Part shown: positions 26,379-34,597 of the stretch, in pieces
How the letters are laid out: the number at the start of each line of letters is the position of its first letter
Numbering within the stretch: the stretch's first letter is position 1
Assembly: GCF_037026715.1 (NCBI RefSeq)
Contig: NZ_JBANCG010000010.1
Span: 62,001 to 126,000 of the forward strand
Direction: 5' to 3'
From: Breoghania sp037026715
GTDB taxonomy: Bacteria > Pseudomonadota > Alphaproteobacteria > Rhizobiales > Stappiaceae
Length of the DNA stretch: 64,000 bases
Program-made: the position numbers and the translations under genes
The notes under the pieces: model-generated
What the model saw: only the letters and a program-made list of their open reading frames with translations
Database searches by the model: none
What the model was told of the DNA's origin: nothing

Positions 26379-28304
26379 ATGCCCGAGGGGCGAGACACCG
26401 AAAGCCGGCCCGGCCATCTCCCGCGCCCGGAAAGCCATCTCCCGCGCGGCGCAACGCCTGCCTTCCCTGACGAGGATGTCTTTTCGGACGTGAGCGAGAC
26501 GGAGCTCGCCCACATCGAGGCGGAGGCACGGCGCACCATTGCGGCCCGGCAGGTGGCGCGCCACGTTCTGGAGGCCCGGCTTCGCGGCAAGGACGCCGAG
26601 CTGAATGTGCTGATGGACGGGCTTGTGCCGCCGGATGCCGCCCATGCCCGCCAGCGCAACGCCGCCTTCGCCGCCATCGCCCGCAGCGATCTGGCAGGAG
26701 GGGGCACCGAGCGGAGCGGGGAAGGGACCGGGCGCAGCGGGGAAGGCACGGAGCGGAGCGGGGAGGGGACCGGGCGCAGCGGCGACGCCGCCGCCGAGGT
26801 GGTCGGCGAGATCCGCATGGAACGGCCGCGCTGTCACATCGACATCGACTACGAATATGTTGAGGAACTGGACGATCTGCTGCGGCGCTACGAGACGCAC
26901 TGCGCGGGCCGGCGCCCGGATCTGCCGCCCGTCTCGCAGCTCGGCTTGCATGAGGATGCGCTGCACACCGGCGATAACGGCATGCTGCGGCCCACGCCCC
27001 AGGGTTGGGACGACGCCAGTCGCCTGCGCGAGGAAATCCGCAACAAGCTGAATGAGGTGATGCCCGACGGCGCCTGTTTCGACCACGCCCGGCAGAAGAT
27101 CGTCGATACGGTCCAGGCCGGCGGCGGGCGGGTGAGGGGAGAATGGCGGAGCGGGCACTACGCGGTCGTCTTCGCGGCAACGCGCACGCAATTGCGAATC
27201 CACCGCGCCCTTGAGGCCGAGCGCCCCGCCGATCCGGAACCGGAGGTCGCGGCCGGTCTTGCCCGGGCGATCGCACAAGGCATGCGCGAACGCGGCGAAA
27301 TGCTGGCTCGCGGCCGTGCCGAAGGTCTCGGCCATGCCCTGTCGCCCGAGAACGGAGACGGGGAGAGGACGCTCGCCGACCGGCTCCCCGCCGGCACGCT
27401 CGCCGAAGAGGATCCGGCGGAGCGCGCCCGCATCCGCGCGCACCCCATTTCGCTTCACCGCGACACCTCGCTGGTGGAGGCCTTGTGGAGCGAGGGCCCG
27501 CCGCGCCCGCATCCTCTGCTGCAGATTCCCGACGGTTGCGTGCCGCTGGCCGAACCGGTTCCCGACAGCGAACCCGATCCGATCCCCGAGCCCCCCGGCG
27601 GCTTCAGATCCGCCGCCGCGCGCGCAGGCTCAAGCCCGCCGGAAAGCTCCCCGTTCCAGAACGCGCAACCCCGCTCGCCGCTTCCCGAGCTTTCCGATTT
27701 CGAACTGGAGCCGACGCCGTCTTCCACCGCATCGCGTGCGCCGTTTGCGCCGGAACCTCCTCCGTCGAGGCTTTCGCCCGCACTTGCGCCCGCATTTTCG
27801 CAAGTCGCGTCACCGGAACGCTTGCAGGGCTCCGGGCGTGTCGGGTCGTCGGCCGCGACGCTTTCGGCGGCCGCGCAAGGCAGCCCGTCGCGCTCGCAGT
27901 CCCCGTCCACGGAGCGCGGGGCGGCAAGTTCCCCCCGCTTCGGTGCCGGGTCGCAGTCCCTCGCGCCCTCCGGATCGGACGATGACTCGTCCTTTCAGCC
28001 CGCACAGCGGCGCGACTGGCTGGAGTTCATTTCCGACAGTCAGCCGGACATCGACCTCTCGCCCGCATCCATGCCCACACCCGCATCGGGTTCGTCTGCC
28101 GCGCACCCGCGAAATCTGCGCGAACGCAGCCGCTCGCTCTCCCGGGAGGCAAGCGCGGAAGCCGGCGGGCAGGGATTGGGCAAGCGGACCCGCGACGCGG
28201 CCCTCGCCGTGGAGGGAGCGGAATCATCGCCGGATCCCGATGCGGATCAGCGCCCCGCCCGGCGCCCGCGTCTCGACGACCGGTCCGGCGGGTTCGCACG
28301 CTGA
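26379..28304 (+). CDS. long disordered candidate effector in the virD5 position
   Basis: 641 residues, following virD4 as virD5 does in Agrobacterium; no family recognised. Residues 1-100 include a charged helical region. About 108-128 is a GTERSGEG/GTGRSGEG repeat (DNA 26700-26785), and 140-380 is more ordered. From 395 to 600 it is Ser/Pro-rich and disordered. The tail KRTRDAALAVEG...RPARRPRLDDRSGGFAR combines a possible nuclear signal with the Arg-rich C-terminus typical of VirB/D4 substrates. It has a ribosome site (AAAGGA) and converges on virB11, whose stop lies 45 bases away. Effector role inferred. Confidence 0.6.
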   Translation: MPEGRDTESRPGHLPRPESHLPRGATPAFPDEDVFSDVSETELAHIEAEARRTIAARQVARHVLEARLRGKDAELNVLMDGLVPPDAAHARQRNAAFAAIARSDLAGGGTERSGEGTGRSGEGTERSGEGTGRSGDAAAEVVGEIRMERPRCHIDIDYEYVEELDDLLRRYETHCAGRRPDLPPVSQLGLHEDALHTGDNGMLRPTPQGWDDASRLREEIRNKLNEVMPDGACFDHARQKIVDTVQAGGGRVRGEWRSGHYAVVFAATRTQLRIHRALEAERPADPEPEVAAGLARAIAQGMRERGEMLARGRAEGLGHALSPENGDGERTLADRLPAGTLAEEDPAERARIRAHPISLHRDTSLVEALWSEGPPRPHPLLQIPDGCVPLAEPVPDSEPDPIPEPPGGFRSAAARAGSSPPESSPFQNAQPRSPLPELSDFELEPTPSSTASRAPFAPEPPPSRLSPALAPAFSQVASPERLQGSGRVGSSAATLSAAAQGSPSRSQSPSTERGAASSPRFGAGSQSLAPSGSDDDSSFQPAQRRDWLEFISDSQPDIDLSPASMPTPASGSSAAHPRNLRERSRSLSREASAEAGGQGLGKRTRDAALAVEGAESSPDPDADQRPARRPRLDDRSGGFAR

Positions 28305-28348
28305 GTGGCTCGCCTAAAATTGCTATCGGGGTGTGCGCTTTCGGCCTC

Positions 28349-29350
28349 TCAGCCCATGTTCTGCGAGGGCAGGAACACTTCCAGCACGCCGCGCTGGCCG
28401 TTGCGGCGGCCGACCTGGATGACGAGATCGATCGTCTTCTTGGCGTACTGGATGATCTCGCCGTGCGACATCTTCACGCCCGAGCGCATCACCATCAGCG
28501 CAAGGCGGTCGAAGGCGAGTTCGGGGCTGTCGGCGTGAATGGTGGTGATCGCGCCGGGATGGCCGGTGTTGATCGCCTCCAGGAAGTCGTAGGCCTCCAC
28601 GCCACGGATCTCGCCCAGGATGATCCGGTCGGGCCGCATGCGCAGACAGCTTTCCAGAAGCCGCGAGGGGCTGCGGGCGGAGTTGTCCTTGCGGTCGGAA
28701 ATCAGCCCCACGTAATTGGTGTGCGGCGGGTGCAGCTCCTGCGCGTCCTCGATGGTGACGATGCGTTCCTCGCCGTCCGACATGGCGATCAGCGCGCGGG
28801 CCACGGTCGTCTTGCCCGACGAGGTGCCGCCGGAAATCAGGATGTTGAACTTCTCGTCGATGGCGCGGCGGAAAAGGCCCTGCAGGTCGCCCGCCTTCGC
28901 CATGTCTGCAATCGCCGCGTGGCGCTTGCGGCGGTCGTCGTCGACCGAGATCTGGCCGCCGTCGACGAAGCGGATGTCGGCGCTGTCGAGCGTGCGGGTC
29001 AGATACTTGCGGATCGACAGCGACACCCCGTGCTCGATCGCCGGCTCGATCACCACCTGCACGCGCTGCGGGTTGCCCCACACGATGACGCGACCCGAGA
29101 CGATGGGATGAAGCGCGCCCAGCGTATTGCGCGTCTCGCCGGCGAGCTGGGCGCCGAGCCGCTTGATCGCCTGCGGCGGCAGGGTCGTGTCGATGCGCTG
29201 CATGTGCACCGCGCCCGCCGGCTCCACGAAGATCGAGCCGTCCGGATTGATCGACAGTTCGTTGATCTCGTCGTTGACGAGATAGTCCTTGAGCGGGCTC
29301 AGATACTGCTCGACATAGGAAATCTCGCGGCTCGGGATGTGCATGTTCAT
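28349..29350 (-). CDS. virB11: VirB11 secretion ATPase
   Basis: 333 residues of the traffic ATPase family. Walker A GGTSSGKT is at 174-181, the Asp box follows (IVTIEDAQELH), then Walker B RPDRIILGEIRG and the His box TGHPGAITTIHA. It forms a hexamer at the inner face of the channel and powers substrate transfer and pilus assembly with VirB4 and VirD4. Last gene of the virB operon; its ATG overlaps the virB10 stop (ATGA). Confidence 0.97.
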   Translation of the reverse strand: MNMHIPSREISYVEQYLSPLKDYLVNDEINELSINPDGSIFVEPAGAVHMQRIDTTLPPQAIKRLGAQLAGETRNTLGALHPIVSGRVIVWGNPQRVQVVIEPAIEHGVSLSIRKYLTRTLDSADIRFVDGGQISVDDDRRKRHAAIADMAKAGDLQGLFRRAIDEKFNILISGGTSSGKTTVARALIAMSDGEERIVTIEDAQELHPPHTNYVGLISDRKDNSARSPSRLLESCLRMRPDRIILGEIRGVEAYDFLEAINTGHPGAITTIHADSPELAFDRLALMVMRSGVKMSHGEIIQYAKKTIDLVIQVGRRNGQRGVLEVFLPSQNMG

Positions 29351-30837
29351 CGGATGATCAGGTCCCTGTTCACGAAGACACGGATCTCTTCGCCCTGCGG
29401 AATGCGGATGATCGGGGGCAGGGAGAGGTATTTCTCCAGGATCGTGCCGCCGGCCTCCGCCACCCGGTCGCCGATGCCCTTCGCCACCTCACCGCCGGCC
29501 GACTGACCCGAACTGCTGCCCGAACCGCCGATGTTGATCGTCGTGCCGGAATTGGAGGAGCGCCCGCCGCCGGTCAGGTTGGAGAGCATCGTCGGCAGCG
29601 CGGAGACGGTGCTGATCAGAACCGCCGCGCCCAGCTTTGTGCCGAGCCGGTTGTTGACGTTGCCGAGCGTTCCCGCCCGGCCCAGGACGTCGGTGCCGGT
29701 GGAGCCGAGCGCGACGGAGCGGCCGGCCGGCGTTATCGCCCGGTTCCAGGCGATCAGCACACGCTTTTGCGCCACCTCAACGTCATTGTTGAACTTGCCG
29801 ATCAGCTGCGTGCCGGCCGGCATCAGCACGCGCGTGCCGTCGAAGGAGAACACCGGCTCGGTCACCTGGGCGCGGATGTTGCCGGGCAGTTCGGTGTTGA
29901 TCGCCGTCTCCAGGACCGCGGAAATGATGGTGCCCTGCACGACGGTGCGCGAGGGATCGGCGAGCTTTCGCGCGCGCACCGTCTCCACCTTGGAACCGGC
30001 ATTGGCGCTCAGGAACCGGTCGTTCTGGTCGAGATCGAGGCCCAGATCGAGGCCGGAGGCGATGCCCGCGCCCGCGCCGGACTGGTCGACGACCACCGAG
30101 CCGGACGCGATCTGCTTCAGCGAGATCGCCTGCTTGCGCTGGCGTTCCTCCTCGGCCCGGCGGCGGTCCTCCTCCTCGCGCCGCTGCTTTTCCTTCAGCC
30201 GCTCGGCCGCCTCGCGCAGGCGGGCGTTTTCCTCCGCCATCTCCTTGCGCTGACGCTCCATCCGCTCCGCCATGCGGGCATTGTACTGGCCGAGCAGGTC
30301 CTTGACGTCGGAGAGCTTGACCTCCGGCCCCTTCTGCGAGCGCACCAGGTTCTCCAGCTCGCTCTGCAGAGCCTCGAAACGCTCGTTCCACGCCTTGTTG
30401 GGATCGACCTCCTCCTTCACCTCCACCGGCGCGGCGGGAACGAGGAAATCGAGCCGGCTCTGATCGTGCGTCGGACGGCCGACCTCCAGATCGACCTGCG
30501 AGGTCTTCGGCCCGCCCATGCCGCCGGCAAGGCCGAGGGCGCGCAGCAGGTTCATCGGCCCGATGATCAGGATCACGAGGGCCGCGAGCCCGGCGCCGAC
30601 AAGCAGGATCATCCGCCGCCGGCCGGAGCCGCCCGAGCGGCCGCGGCCGGTCTGGCGGGCGCGCCGTTCCTCCAGCAGGCGCTCGCGCTCGGCCGCGCGG
30701 CGTTCCTCCGCCTGGCGCTGCTCCTCGTCGCGCGCGCGCCGATCGCTCTCGCCCAACCGGTCGCTCTCGCCAGACCACTGGCCATGCTCGTGAGAACCGC
30801 CCTCGCGATCCTCATCCTCGTGCGGATCATCCTGCAT
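29347..30837 (-). CDS. virB10: VirB10 channel scaffold
   Basis: 496 residues. A charged cytoplasmic N-terminus of about 75 residues (Arg/Glu coiled coil) precedes one membrane span (MILLVGAGLAALVILIIGPM). A periplasmic linker with a long coiled coil follows (about 170-245). The TrbI/VirB10 beta-barrel domain includes TVVQGTIISAVLETAINTELPG and GTRVLMPAGTQLIGKF. It spans inner and outer membranes and relays ATP energy. The chosen ATG overlaps the end of virB9 by 11 bases; the longer frame is read inside virB9. Confidence 0.96.
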   Translation of the reverse strand: MQDDPHEDEDREGGSHEHGQWSGESDRLGESDRRARDEEQRQAEERRAAERERLLEERRARQTGRGRSGGSGRRRMILLVGAGLAALVILIIGPMNLLRALGLAGGMGGPKTSQVDLEVGRPTHDQSRLDFLVPAAPVEVKEEVDPNKAWNERFEALQSELENLVRSQKGPEVKLSDVKDLLGQYNARMAERMERQRKEMAEENARLREAAERLKEKQRREEEDRRRAEEERQRKQAISLKQIASGSVVVDQSGAGAGIASGLDLGLDLDQNDRFLSANAGSKVETVRARKLADPSRTVVQGTIISAVLETAINTELPGNIRAQVTEPVFSFDGTRVLMPAGTQLIGKFNNDVEVAQKRVLIAWNRAITPAGRSVALGSTGTDVLGRAGTLGNVNNRLGTKLGAAVLISTVSALPTMLSNLTGGGRSSNSGTTINIGGSGSSSGQSAGGEVAKGIGDRVAEAGGTILEKYLSLPPIIRIPQGEEIRVFVNRDLIIR

Positions 30838-31648
30838 GGCCGCCTCCCGTTCCACCCAGAAGCGGCTTGGTGCGCGGGCGCACGGCCTGCACCGCATGGG
30901 CCTTGCCCACGCAGATCGTCCGGTTGCCGATCCGCATCACCCAAAAATCGCTGGTGCCGTCGACGATGATCTTGTTGCCGTCGCTGCGCGAATTGACCAG
31001 GCGCTCCTGCCGGTCGTAGCCGACCTTGAAGATCGCCGGGCGCGGCGCGCCGTTGGGCAGCACGAAGGTCGTCTGCAGCATGTTGTCGTGCACGGAGAGC
31101 GGCCGGAATTCCGCATGGCCGGAAACCAGATAGTCCCAGTTCTCCGGCCCGCCGACCACCCGGTCCTTGTCGAGCTTGGTGAAATTGTCCTCCGGATAGG
31201 TGAAGACGGTCCGGTAGGACTGGTCCGCCCCCGCCTTCATCCCGGCCTTGATCTCGCCGGCGGCGAAAAGCTCGAACGTGTAGACGCGGCGGTCGGTGTA
31301 GATGGTCATGTTGGTGAGCGCGCCGTCGATCACCGGCTTCAGGCTGACCACGTTGCCCATCTTCAGCTTGACCACCTCCCAGGAGGCGCTGTCGCCGATG
31401 ATGATGGATTCCACGTTCTCCCCGTCGGCGAACTGAAGCGCCGTCACCGACTTCAGGTAGAGGTTCAGCTTGTAGACGTTGTACTCGTCGTAGACGTAGC
31501 GCTTGATGCGGATGTCGGCCTTGTAGCCGACGGGCCGCTGCTCGGCCTTTGCCGCGCCGGTAAGGGCGCCAGTGAGGGCCAAGGCGAAGGCGAGGGCGCA
31601 CGCGAGAAGGATGGAGGACAGGGCGACGAGAATGCGTTTGGTGAACAT
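30827..31648 (-). CDS. virB9: VirB9 outer-membrane core component
   Basis: 273 residues. A signal peptide ends at about residue 36 (ALTGAAKA), followed by VirB9/CagX blocks (YNVYKLNLYLKSVTALQFADGE, VVSLKPVIDGALTNMTIYTDRRVYTFEL, RSDGNKIIVDGTSDFWVMRIGNRTICVG). It forms the outer-membrane ring with VirB7 and VirB10. Start chosen at the ATG with AAGGGG just upstream that gives a clean signal peptide. An ATG at 31690 overlapping the virB8 stop would add 14 residues. Confidence 0.95.
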   Translation of the reverse strand: MFTKRILVALSSILLACALAFALALTGALTGAAKAEQRPVGYKADIRIKRYVYDEYNVYKLNLYLKSVTALQFADGENVESIIIGDSASWEVVKLKMGNVVSLKPVIDGALTNMTIYTDRRVYTFELFAAGEIKAGMKAGADQSYRTVFTYPEDNFTKLDKDRVVGGPENWDYLVSGHAEFRPLSVHDNMLQTTFVLPNGAPRPAIFKVGYDRQERLVNSRSDGNKIIVDGTSDFWVMRIGNRTICVGKAHAVQAVRPRTKPLLGGTGGGHAG

Positions 31649-31686
31649 CGGTTTTCCCCTTGGCACCGGGATCTGCGCTTCGCGGC

Positions 31687-32361
31687 TCATTCGGCCGTCT
31701 CCGCGTCGATGCGGTAGGAGACGACCGTGAAGCCGAGCGGGTTCTTCCACACCGACTCCAGCGTCGCGTCCTGTTGCGGGTTGAACTCGTAGCCGACGGT
31801 GGCCACGAAGGTGCGCTGGGCGGTCTCGCGGCCCTTTTCCTCGCGGTACTTGGTGATGCGCACGCGCGCCAGATCCGCCCGCCCGCGCTTGACCGCCGGC
31901 GTCAGCGAGATCGACTTGACCACCACCCGCACGCGCACCCCGTCGCCGTAGACGGTGGGCGGGTACTGGGGCGAGCTGGAGCGCCAGATCTGCGCCAGCG
32001 TTTCCGCCGCGTTGTCGGACGAGCGCTCCATCACGTCGGGAATGCGCACCGCGTTGTCGGCCAGGTCGTAGGTCTCGCGGTCCACCACATAGGAGACGAG
32101 TTCGGCCTGAAGGACCGCGTCCTGCTGGTCGAGCGAGGCCGGGCGCACCTGCACGATCTTCTCCGCCTGGCCGGTCGTCTTGTCGACCATCACCACGTAG
32201 GGCTTCGTCTCGTTGAGCGGCAGGATGATGATCAGCGTGACAAGCGCCAGCACGGTCAGCACCATGCTGCCCACCGCCACCCGGGCCCAGTTGTTGCGCT
32301 GCTGGCGAAGCGTGAAGAACACCTCGTCCTCGAAGGAATGCATGATGGTCTTGTCACTCAT
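31687..32361 (-). CDS. virB8: VirB8 inner-membrane assembly factor
   Basis: 224 residues: a short cytoplasmic N-terminus, one span (VAVGSMVLTVLALVTLIIILPL, about 31-52), then the periplasmic NTF2-like domain with LVSYVVDRETYDLADNAVRIPDVMERSS and the final NPLGFTVVSYRIDAE. Essential assembly factor of the channel. Confidence 0.96.
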   Translation of the reverse strand: MSDKTIMHSFEDEVFFTLRQQRNNWARVAVGSMVLTVLALVTLIIILPLNETKPYVVMVDKTTGQAEKIVQVRPASLDQQDAVLQAELVSYVVDRETYDLADNAVRIPDVMERSSDNAAETLAQIWRSSSPQYPPTVYGDGVRVRVVVKSISLTPAVKRGRADLARVRITKYREEKGRETAQRTFVATVGYEFNPQQDATLESVWKNPLGFTVVSYRIDAETAE

Positions 32362-32496
32362 GTGAGCTTCCGATCCTGAAAAATCGATAGTCCGCAATTA
32401 CGTTACGCAAACCCCCGTTTGGGGGGCGGATACGGAGAGATCCCGGCACGTCCTCGCTTCGCCCGTTCTCCCGGTGGGAGAGGGCCTGCCGCGCGC
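32362..32496. repeat. virB6-virB8 gap with two short palindromes
   Basis: Two hairpins: CCCCC-GTTT-GGGGG (32412-32425) and TCTCCC-GGT-GGGAGA (32467-32481). The second resembles a common alphaproteobacterial intergenic repeat. This is where virB7 stands in Agrobacterium; no coding sequence for it is present here. Confidence 0.5.
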
Positions 32497-33618
32497 TCAG
32501 GTCGTCGCCTTGTCCTTGGGCGGCACGTCGCGGTTCGGGCCGTCTCGGCGGGTCTTCTGCGTGCCCGGCATGCGCGAGGCCATGCGTTCGTCGCGCCGGT
32601 ACTGGCGCGTCTGGGCGGACTGGCGCATGCCGGAGATGGCGGCCCAGGCCATGCCGACCGGACCGGCGCCGGCCTTGCGGGCGGAATTCGCCACCTGACC
32701 GGCGTCGCGCATGCGCCTCGGTCCGCCCTTGACCATGAAGGAGGCCGACATGCGGCCAAGGCCCACGCCCGCCGCGCCGACCGCCGATCCGGCGATCGCC
32801 TGTCCCATTTCCGGCAGCTTCCACAAGAGGATGAAGGCGGCGATCATGATCACGGCGAACATCAGATACGCCTCCTTGTTGTCGCTGCCGGCATCGGAGG
32901 CGACCAGGAGGGCACTGGCGACGTAGAGAACGAGGGAGGTGAGCGCGGCCAGCAGCAGCGGGATGACGAGGAAGGAGAGCACGAAGCGCGACCAGGCCTC
33001 GAAATACTGCCGGGTCTGTTCCAGCATCAGCATGCAGATCGCCAGCGGGGCGAGGCTGAGCGCCATCATGAAGCCGATCTTGGCGATCAGGATGATGATC
33101 GCGCAGACCGCCGTCCACACCCCGCCTATGATCGCCATCAGGATGCCGAGGCCGATGTTCTTGATCGACAGCCCGAGGTCCCAGATGCTGATATCGCGGA
33201 AGAAATCGCCCGACATCCAGAACAGCGAAGCGGTGAAGGCGTCCATCGCCGTGTATTCGTCAGTGATCGAGGCGACATCCAGAATGTCCGCGCGGTGGGT
33301 GACGTAATGCGTCGCCACGCCCTTGACCAGCAAGGTGGCATAGTCGCCCGGCAACTCGGTGATCACGGTGTAGATCGAGCTGAAATTGCCCCACACCAGT
33401 GCGAACATGTAGATCAGCATGTAGCGCATGGCCCACAGAAGATACTCGGTATAGGAGATCTGCTTGGCCTGGATGACGTGATTGACGGCGATGAAAAGCA
33501 CCGCGACCAGCGCCACCGCCTTGAGCAGAAGGCCGAGCGGCGTCGCGACATAGCCGAAGATCGTCTCCAGATAGCCAAGCAGCGCGTCGTCGACGATACC
33601 CACCAGATACGCGATCAT
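32497..33618 (-). CDS. virB6: VirB6 polytopic channel protein
   Basis: 373 residues with about six membrane spans (about 15-45, 65-85, 165-190, 195-220, 230-260, 270-290) and the TrbL/VirB6 central region (FWMSGDFFRDISIWDLGLSIKNIGLGILMAI). The C-terminal 70 residues are basic and cytoplasmic (RMSASFMVKGGPRRMRDAG to the end). The inner-membrane channel. The ATG overlaps the virB5 stop (ATGA). Confidence 0.94.
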   Translation of the reverse strand: MIAYLVGIVDDALLGYLETIFGYVATPLGLLLKAVALVAVLFIAVNHVIQAKQISYTEYLLWAMRYMLIYMFALVWGNFSSIYTVITELPGDYATLLVKGVATHYVTHRADILDVASITDEYTAMDAFTASLFWMSGDFFRDISIWDLGLSIKNIGLGILMAIIGGVWTAVCAIIILIAKIGFMMALSLAPLAICMLMLEQTRQYFEAWSRFVLSFLVIPLLLAALTSLVLYVASALLVASDAGSDNKEAYLMFAVIMIAAFILLWKLPEMGQAIAGSAVGAAGVGLGRMSASFMVKGGPRRMRDAGQVANSARKAGAGPVGMAWAAISGMRQSAQTRQYRRDERMASRMPGTQKTRRDGPNRDVPPKDKATT

Positions 33619-34451
33619 GGGAAAAGATCCTTCAGACGGGACAGATCGAAGTTGTCCTTCATGTCCGCGTGGACGCCGGCCGCGCCCATGAAGTGCATGC
33701 CGGCCAGCGTGGTCTGCGCCGCCTGGTTGCGGATCAGCTCGTTGAGCTGCTGCGCCACCTCGATGTTCACCCGGGTGTTGATGTCGAGACTGGTCTTCAG
33801 GTCGGCGCTGGCGGCAAGCTCGGTGATGTAGGTGTCGAGCCGCTCCATGCTGTCGTTGGCGCGCTTGTAGGCGTGTTCGGCGGTGGCGGCGGCGACCGCG
33901 CCGTTGGCCGCCATGAAGGCGATCGTCTGTTCGGCCAGCGTGTCGCTGCCCTGGTACTCGAAGGCCTTTTCCAGCCCGTAGGCCTCCGAGTAGCGCGCAT
34001 AGGCGGTAACGATATCGTCGGAGCCGGTGACCGAGCCGCCCAGCCCCTCGTCGGCCATCTCGCGCGGGCTCTCGCCGCCCTTGCGCGCGCCGGCCGCCGC
34101 CTCGCCGTTGAACAGCGTGATCGGCTTGTCGCCGGTGATCGCGTCGAGCTGCGCGTTCGCCGTGTCGCGGATCGCGCCGAGCAGGCTGGTCATGGATTTC
34201 GTCGAGGCGAAGATCTGCTCGATGCCGCCGGCCACCAGCCGCGTCACCTCCACGAGCACCATGAGCTTTTCGATGGTGTAGCTGTCGTGGCTGACGGTCG
34301 CGCCGTCCGGCGCGTCGGGAACGGTGCCGATGTCCGGCAGATCGATCGGCGCGATCGTGGTGTCCTGCGCGTGGCTCGCCTGAAGCGTGAAGGCGCCTGC
34401 CGACAGCGACAGCGCGCCGGCGATCAGGACCGGTTTGAGAAAGGACGTCAT
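33615..34451 (-). CDS. virB5: VirB5 minor pilus subunit
   Basis: 278 residues with a signal peptide ending at about ASHAQ (residue 28) and a helical body typical of VirB5 (EYNR-type helix replaced here by TIEKLMVLVEVTRLVAGGIEQIFASTKSM). In the family it tips the pilus and contacts the target cell. Identity is supported mainly by order between virB4 and virB6. The ATG overlaps the stop of the lipoprotein gene (ATGA). Confidence 0.88.
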   Translation of the reverse strand: MTSFLKPVLIAGALSLSAGAFTLQASHAQDTTIAPIDLPDIGTVPDAPDGATVSHDSYTIEKLMVLVEVTRLVAGGIEQIFASTKSMTSLLGAIRDTANAQLDAITGDKPITLFNGEAAAGARKGGESPREMADEGLGGSVTGSDDIVTAYARYSEAYGLEKAFEYQGSDTLAEQTIAFMAANGAVAAATAEHAYKRANDSMERLDTYITELAASADLKTSLDINTRVNIEVAQQLNELIRNQAAQTTLAGMHFMGAAGVHADMKDNFDLSRLKDLFP

Positions 34452-34597
34452 GCCAGGGCTCCCGTGTCGTGTTGCTCCATGGATGATCCAAGCGGCTCCC
34501 ACACGCACACACAGTTGTTCTTGCGTTCGGCCGGAACCGTCTGGCAGGCGGCGAGCCCCGCAAGGAGCATCGCGGCGATCAGCGGGCGCAGCTTCAT
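34448..34597 (-). CDS. small lipoprotein, VirB7-like
   Basis: 49 residues: a signal sequence with lipobox LAAC (mature Cys about 18), then two more cysteines (NNCVCVW). VirB7 is a lipoprotein of similar size that disulphide-bonds VirB9 and stabilises the outer-membrane core. It normally lies between virB6 and virB8; here it is between virB4 and virB5, joined to both by ATGA overlaps. It could instead be an exclusion-type lipoprotein as in some conjugative operons. Confidence 0.7.
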   Translation of the reverse strand: MKLRPLIAAMLLAGLAACQTVPAERKNNCVCVWEPLGSSMEQHDTGALA

